Shown: piece after piece, positions 51,428-54,570 of the stretch
How positions within the stretch are numbered: position 1 is the stretch's first letter
How the letters are laid out: each line of letters starts with the position of its first letter
DNA from: Thermoflexus hugenholtzii JAD2
GTDB taxonomy: Bacteria; Chloroflexota; Anaerolineae; J036; Brachytrichaceae
Length of the DNA: 54,570 bases
Assembly (NCBI GenBank): GCA_945877855.1
Contig: CAMDWA010000007.1
Location: 1-54,570, forward strand
Reading direction: 5' to 3'
The notes under the pieces: model-generated
What the model was told of the DNA's origin: nothing
The model's input: the letters and a program-made list of their open reading frames with translations, nothing else
Databases searched by the model: none
Position numbers and translations under genes: made by a program

Positions 51428-52135
51428 TTAAGTGGCAGCATCACAATTTGTCAATCTGTACCCAAATCCTCGAACGGTGATTAATATTTTGGGGTTAGTG
51501 ACATCAGCCTCTATTTTTGTGCGTAATCGTTGAATATGCATATCAACAGTTCGGGTATCTCCGACATAGTCATACCCCCAAATATGCTTAAGCAATGTTT
51601 CTCGTCCAAACGCCTGATTTGGACTTTGCAAAAATAAACGTAGCAGGTCATATTCTTTGGGGGTAAGTTCAATTAAATTGTCATTTAATAATACAATATG
51701 CAATGTGTCATTCATTTTTATGTTGCCGCAACTTAAAATTTTTTGCAAAGAACCATTTGTTTTGTTTTCGATAAGACGGAATAGGGCGTTAATTTGTGCT
51801 AACAGTACGCTAGGTTCAAATGGCTTTGCAATATATAAATCAGCCCCAGATTCCATGCCTGTAAGCTTATCAGCTAAAGTATCTTTCGCAGTTAACATAA
51901 TGACGGGTATATAGGGCGAAAGCGTACGTAAATATTGACAGAAAGCATATCCATTCATTCCAGGCAACATCAGATCTAAAACGACTAAATTTATAGATGT
52001 AACTGCTAATTTTTCTATGGCAATTTCAGCATTAGCTGCAATTGTAGTTTGATAGTTAGCACGTTCAAGCAAAAATGAAAGAGCCTTCGCAATATTATTT
52101 TCATCTTCGACAATGAGTATGTGTTGCTTGTTCAT
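51428..52135 (-). CDS. OmpR/PhoB-family response regulator
   Basis: A 235-residue two-domain regulator. The receiver has acidic pocket Glu10-Asp11, phosphorylation site Asp54 (VVLDLMLPGMNG), Thr82 and Lys104 (AKPFEP). The C-terminal winged helix has LTPKEYDLLRLFL and the recognition region TVDMHIQRLRTKIE. It should be phosphorylated by the adjacent kinase and bind direct repeats upstream of target genes, possibly its own operon. The gap from the glycosidase-like gene is 8 bases. Confidence 0.94.
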   Translation of the reverse strand: MNKQHILIVEDENNIAKALSFLLERANYQTTIAANAEIAIEKLAVTSINLVVLDLMLPGMNGYAFCQYLRTLSPYIPVIMLTAKDTLADKLTGMESGADLYIAKPFEPSVLLAQINALFRLIENKTNGSLQKILSCGNIKMNDTLHIVLLNDNLIELTPKEYDLLRLFLQSPNQAFGRETLLKHIWGYDYVGDTRTVDMHIQRLRTKIEADVTNPKILITVRGFGYRLTNCDAAT

Positions 52136-52143
52136 CTTAATGA

Positions 52144-53640
52144 TTAAGGGGTGTCTCTAAGTAAATACTCAAATTCGTTGGATGTATCTGAAAGTAATCC
52201 CACTCGTTTATTTAAACTGAATCCATCCCATTGTTCGTCAGAAGACAACCCATCAATGAACCAGCATAACGCCTTAATCTGAGAAACCTGATTGATTTCC
52301 ATCATCGCATTCGTTAACCAACCTTGTGGATAATTCTCAGAAGGTGTTTTAGCTGCATCGGGAGTATAAGTGTTGGTTGAACTGATATAAACAGGCAGCC
52401 CGCGAGTACTCGAGTAGGCATTAATGATATGCAACCAGTCTTGATATACACGAAAACCAGCTTGTGCTCCGTTCCATTCACTGCGACGCAAATCGACTTT
52501 AGGTTCGAGTGATCGATGCATCAATTGTAATTCGGCAGCATCGGGTCGTCCGGGAGCTTGAATAGCAAAACCATCAGGCACAGCAAAAACTTTACCGATC
52601 TTGGCCTTGTCTTGGGCGGTTTGATCTAATGCAGATACAAGCGTATTCATGTAATTGAGCCAAGGCACATCAATTTCAAAACGTTGCAAGCCATTTTGAT
52701 CGCTGTTCCATGGACGAATTGGCCCAACCAATACACGTAACGATGGATTTACAGCACGAATTATTTCAACGACATTATTTTTGTCATTTGGGTCATTGCC
52801 ATACCCATTTAATATTTGGGCATACCACTCTGGGGTAATCTTGCGCTCTGGCGCTTTAGAATTACTGCCATTATCGTTTGGGCCACTACCTATAATGAGA
52901 CCATGCACACAACGAAATCGTGCATCATTCGCTAAACGACGAACAAAATTTAAATAACTTTCAAGGGCTGCAAAATCTGCTTTAGGTGGCAATGTTTGCC
53001 CACGATCATAATCAGCACGTAATAATACTTGTAATTTTTGTTGGCATGATTGCACTATCCGTGCGGCTACATGATCTATATGCCAATAATCTTTTTCAGA
53101 CGATAGCGCATAGGTTAACTCGACATTCCAGCCAGATACACCATGCCAATCACGACTTGGCATCGCAAATACAACGCCTAATTTGCTGGGGCGTGTTAAA
53201 AATTTAAATTTGTTTGTGTTACCTCCCTTCTCATTTGTAATTTCTTTGTTAAACCATTCGACACAGCCTATATGGCAACTGTGATAGAACAAAAACCGAA
53301 TTGATTGTTGTTCTATTTGTATGCCATTGGGTAATCGCCATTGCCATGTCCATAAGTCGCTGCCCGGTGTTTTTTGCCATTCAACAAACTGGGCGCGTTG
53401 TCCATTTACCAGCAGTTCAAGATAAACACGCGGGGTGGTATCAGTTAAAAAAACAGAAGCCGAGCCGCCTAAAATACCTTTATCTTTTGTAAGTTGCACA
53501 TCAGGAAACAAAGACTGCTCGGCATATTGCCGCTGATTTAATACAATTAAATTCCCTTGTATTGGAATCCATTGCCAAATAATAAATTCTGTTAGCACAA
53601 CGATGATTAAAAAGGAAGGGAATAACCATCGTTTTTTCAT
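52144..53640 (-). CDS. membrane-anchored glycosidase-like protein with altered active site
   Basis: A 498-residue protein with an N-terminal membrane anchor (about 4-25), an Ig-like beta region (about 50-150) and a TIM-barrel-like domain (about 155-490) resembling clan GH-A glycosidases. At the expected beta-4 acid/base position the sequence is LIIGSGPND (251-256), where active relatives have an N-E pair. At the beta-7 nucleophile strand it is PVYISSTNTY, with Ser420-Ser421 where Glu is expected. Also GFAIQAPG replaces an expected His/Tyr. So catalysis is doubtful and a glycan-binding or sensing role is plausible. It lies between a small membrane protein and a two-component pair. These expected residues are recalled from family patterns, not aligned. 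Confidence 0.75.
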   Translation of the reverse strand: MKKRWLFPSFLIIVVLTEFIIWQWIPIQGNLIVLNQRQYAEQSLFPDVQLTKDKGILGGSASVFLTDTTPRVYLELLVNGQRAQFVEWQKTPGSDLWTWQWRLPNGIQIEQQSIRFLFYHSCHIGCVEWFNKEITNEKGGNTNKFKFLTRPSKLGVVFAMPSRDWHGVSGWNVELTYALSSEKDYWHIDHVAARIVQSCQQKLQVLLRADYDRGQTLPPKADFAALESYLNFVRRLANDARFRCVHGLIIGSGPNDNGSNSKAPERKITPEWYAQILNGYGNDPNDKNNVVEIIRAVNPSLRVLVGPIRPWNSDQNGLQRFEIDVPWLNYMNTLVSALDQTAQDKAKIGKVFAVPDGFAIQAPGRPDAAELQLMHRSLEPKVDLRRSEWNGAQAGFRVYQDWLHIINAYSSTRGLPVYISSTNTYTPDAAKTPSENYPQGWLTNAMMEINQVSQIKALCWFIDGLSSDEQWDGFSLNKRVGLLSDTSNEFEYLLRDTP

Positions 53641-53679
53641 GATTTCGATAATAGTATAGCAAAATTTTCCAGTTAATAC

Positions 53680-54159
53680 TCAATTAATTTCACAGTAAAA
53701 GCTTTTGCTTGTTTCTAGCTTACATAGACCAACTCGGTCAAAATAAGCACTGTGCGAAAATTTTACAAAAGGTAATTCGCCGGATTGGACAGCCATAAAT
53801 CTAAATGCCAGCATTTGATTTAAACCATCGTTAAGTTGTGCATTAACGGCGATAATTGCTTCGGGATGATAGTTTGTTTGGATTAATATCGTAATTGTGA
53901 GTGGTTGTAAAGTCTCTATTTTCTTTCCATCAAATTCAAGTTCAAAGTTGTTTTGCTTAAGTGCTTGAATCAGTGCATCTTCGGCTTTGTTTGTAACTAA
54001 ACCTATGGGCGACTCGTAACGAGCGTCATAAACATATACCCATCCCCAATTTTGGCTATTTTTGAAGTGTCTTAGGCAATATGTTGTTACTGCGATTAAG
54101 CATAGGCTAATTAAAATTATAATTAAAGCTACGGGATATATTCTGTTTGTTGATTTCAT
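53680..54159 (-). CDS. small membrane-anchored protein of unknown function
   Basis: A 159-residue protein I do not recognise. Residues about 8-28 (YPVALIIILISLCLIAVTTY) form one transmembrane helix; the remaining about 130 residues should be outside, with two Cys (LCKLETSKSFYC) near the end that could form a disulfide. ATG 54159 is preferred as GGGTGAT precedes it; an earlier ATG at 54213 lies within a hairpin. It is the first gene of the four-gene operon with the glycosidase-like protein (39-base gap), regulator and kinase. Confidence 0.7.
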   Translation of the reverse strand: MKSTNRIYPVALIIILISLCLIAVTTYCLRHFKNSQNWGWVYVYDARYESPIGLVTNKAEDALIQALKQNNFELEFDGKKIETLQPLTITILIQTNYHPEAIIAVNAQLNDGLNQMLAFRFMAVQSGELPFVKFSHSAYFDRVGLCKLETSKSFYCEIN

Positions 54160-54177
54160 ATCACCCTTACTTATTAA

Positions 54178-54231
54178 TAAATTAACCACCTTAATTTGAT
54201 TGTATGTAGTCAAATTAAGGTGGTTAATTTA
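54178..54231. terminator. 22-bp perfect hairpin at the operon's upstream border
   Basis: A perfect 22-bp stem, TAAATTAACCACCTTAATTTGA and complement in outline, with a 10-base loop (TTGTATGTAG). On the minus strand it follows the truncated gene at 54266, so it can terminate that gene just before the sensor operon. Confidence 0.8.
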
Positions 54232-54265
54232 TTGTCTTAGAACAAAGGCATTTTTGGGATATTAT

Positions 54266-54427
54266 TTATTTTAATGTTCCGATCATTGTTCCAGTTTCAA
54301 CAAACTCATAAGCATTAGGAACAAGCATATTTAATTTACTCAATTTTGCACCCCCTATACGCGATGCTTCTGCTTGAATTTGAGCCTTTGTGATATCTAC
54401 TAAAAATACATCACCATCGCTATAAAG
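54266..54427 (-). pseudogene. C-terminal fragment of an unknown gene cut by an IS3-type element
   Basis: Fifty-three codons and a TAA stop are open in this frame (SDGDVFLVDITKAQIQ to MIGTLK). No start codon exists upstream: the frame runs directly into the insertion element at 54428 and meets a TGA within it. Sequence character is protein-like. The gene's identity is not recognised; its 5' part must lie beyond the element. Confidence 0.75.
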
Positions 54428-54570
54428 TGGACCCCTTTGTCAAGACACAAAAACATTAAATTTCAGGTAGATTATTGTCAGAATTGGTTGAAATAACTGG
54501 CTGAAAATAGACCTCAGCCGGAGTCCGATAATCGAGAGATTGATGAAGGCGACGATGGTTGTAAAACGGA
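54428..54570 (-). mobile_element. IS3-family insertion sequence, 3' end
   Basis: The terminal sequence TGGACCCCTTTGTCAAGACA has the TG-start and composition of IS3-family inverted repeats. The transposase C-terminus starts a few bases inside. The remainder of the element lies outside the window. Confidence 0.8.
54456..54570 (-). CDS. IS3-family transposase (OrfB) C-terminus, partial
   Basis: The last 37 codons of an integrase-type DDE transposase, ending TAA at 54456. It reads FYNHRRLHQSLDYRTPAEVY, the hallmark ending of IS3-group OrfB: the N-x-x-R-x-H-x-x-L tail follows the catalytic Glu, which is beyond the window edge. It catalyses copy-out/paste-in transposition of this element. The element has interrupted the gene at 54266-54427. 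Confidence 0.9.
   Translation of the reverse strand, partial: PFYNHRRLHQSLDYRTPAEVYFQPVISTNSDNNLPEI

Overview
The window looks like a chromosomal segment of a Chloroflexota (Chloroflexi) bacterium. The evidence is lipoproteins whose lipobox Cys is followed by Ala/Pro/Thr-rich linkers (PstS, BMP protein), a secreted mannanase-like enzyme with a TPxPPTAT linker, moderate GC, mostly weak Shine-Dalgarno signals and many intergenic palindromes. This placement is inference from style, not from a marker gene. No tRNA, rRNA or cas gene was found.

Layout. (1) 141-14464 is a surface polysaccharide locus: five minus-strand ORFs of a glycosyltransferase operon, a plus-strand GT2 plus polyprenyl-phosphate sugar transferase pair, then two more minus-strand glycosyltransferases. 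The operon's first two ORFs are one giant reading frame cut by a single in-frame TGA, and its last gene lacks the end of its GT4 domain. (2) 14590-26653 is mixed metabolism: a DUF4177-like protein, PstS, dienelactone hydrolase, iron alcohol dehydrogenase, a GH26-like enzyme, a fused SerB-SerA protein, dihydrolipoyl dehydrogenase and a YprB-like nuclease. (3) 26613-42487 looks like a scavenging and catabolic island: an enolase-superfamily enzyme, a DUF1116 (YlbE-like) protein, FAD and 2Fe-2S subunits of a xanthine-dehydrogenase-type enzyme (no molybdenum subunit present), a cyclase, a BMP-type nucleoside ABC transporter and an M20 carbamoyl-amide hydrolase. The last two are divergent across a 38-bp perfect palindrome. 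A desaturase, ilvD and leuB lie inside this block. (4) 42578-50492 holds an SH3 lipoprotein, leuD, a methyltransferase, an S66 peptidase, a membrane-tethered redoxin, an MBL hydrolase, an ABC exporter and a class V aminotransferase. (5) 50600-54159 is a tight minus-strand operon: small membrane protein, membrane-anchored glycosidase-like protein that seems to have lost both catalytic glutamates, OmpR-type regulator, and a histidine kinase without its own sensor domain. (6) The right edge is a gene fragment truncated by an IS3-family element.

The most striking feature is repetitive DNA of two kinds. One is a set of arrays with a strict 7-bp period but many different unit sequences, most of them folded into large palindromes. 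They sit exactly at gene borders, where they supply stop codons for three genes, and also inside three coding positions. The other is a dispersed set of near-perfect intergenic hairpins (stems up to 34 bp) with similar flanks but different, fully self-complementary cores. A 160-bp nested-hairpin element and an 89-bp TIR-bounded element inserted in a heptamer array add to this.
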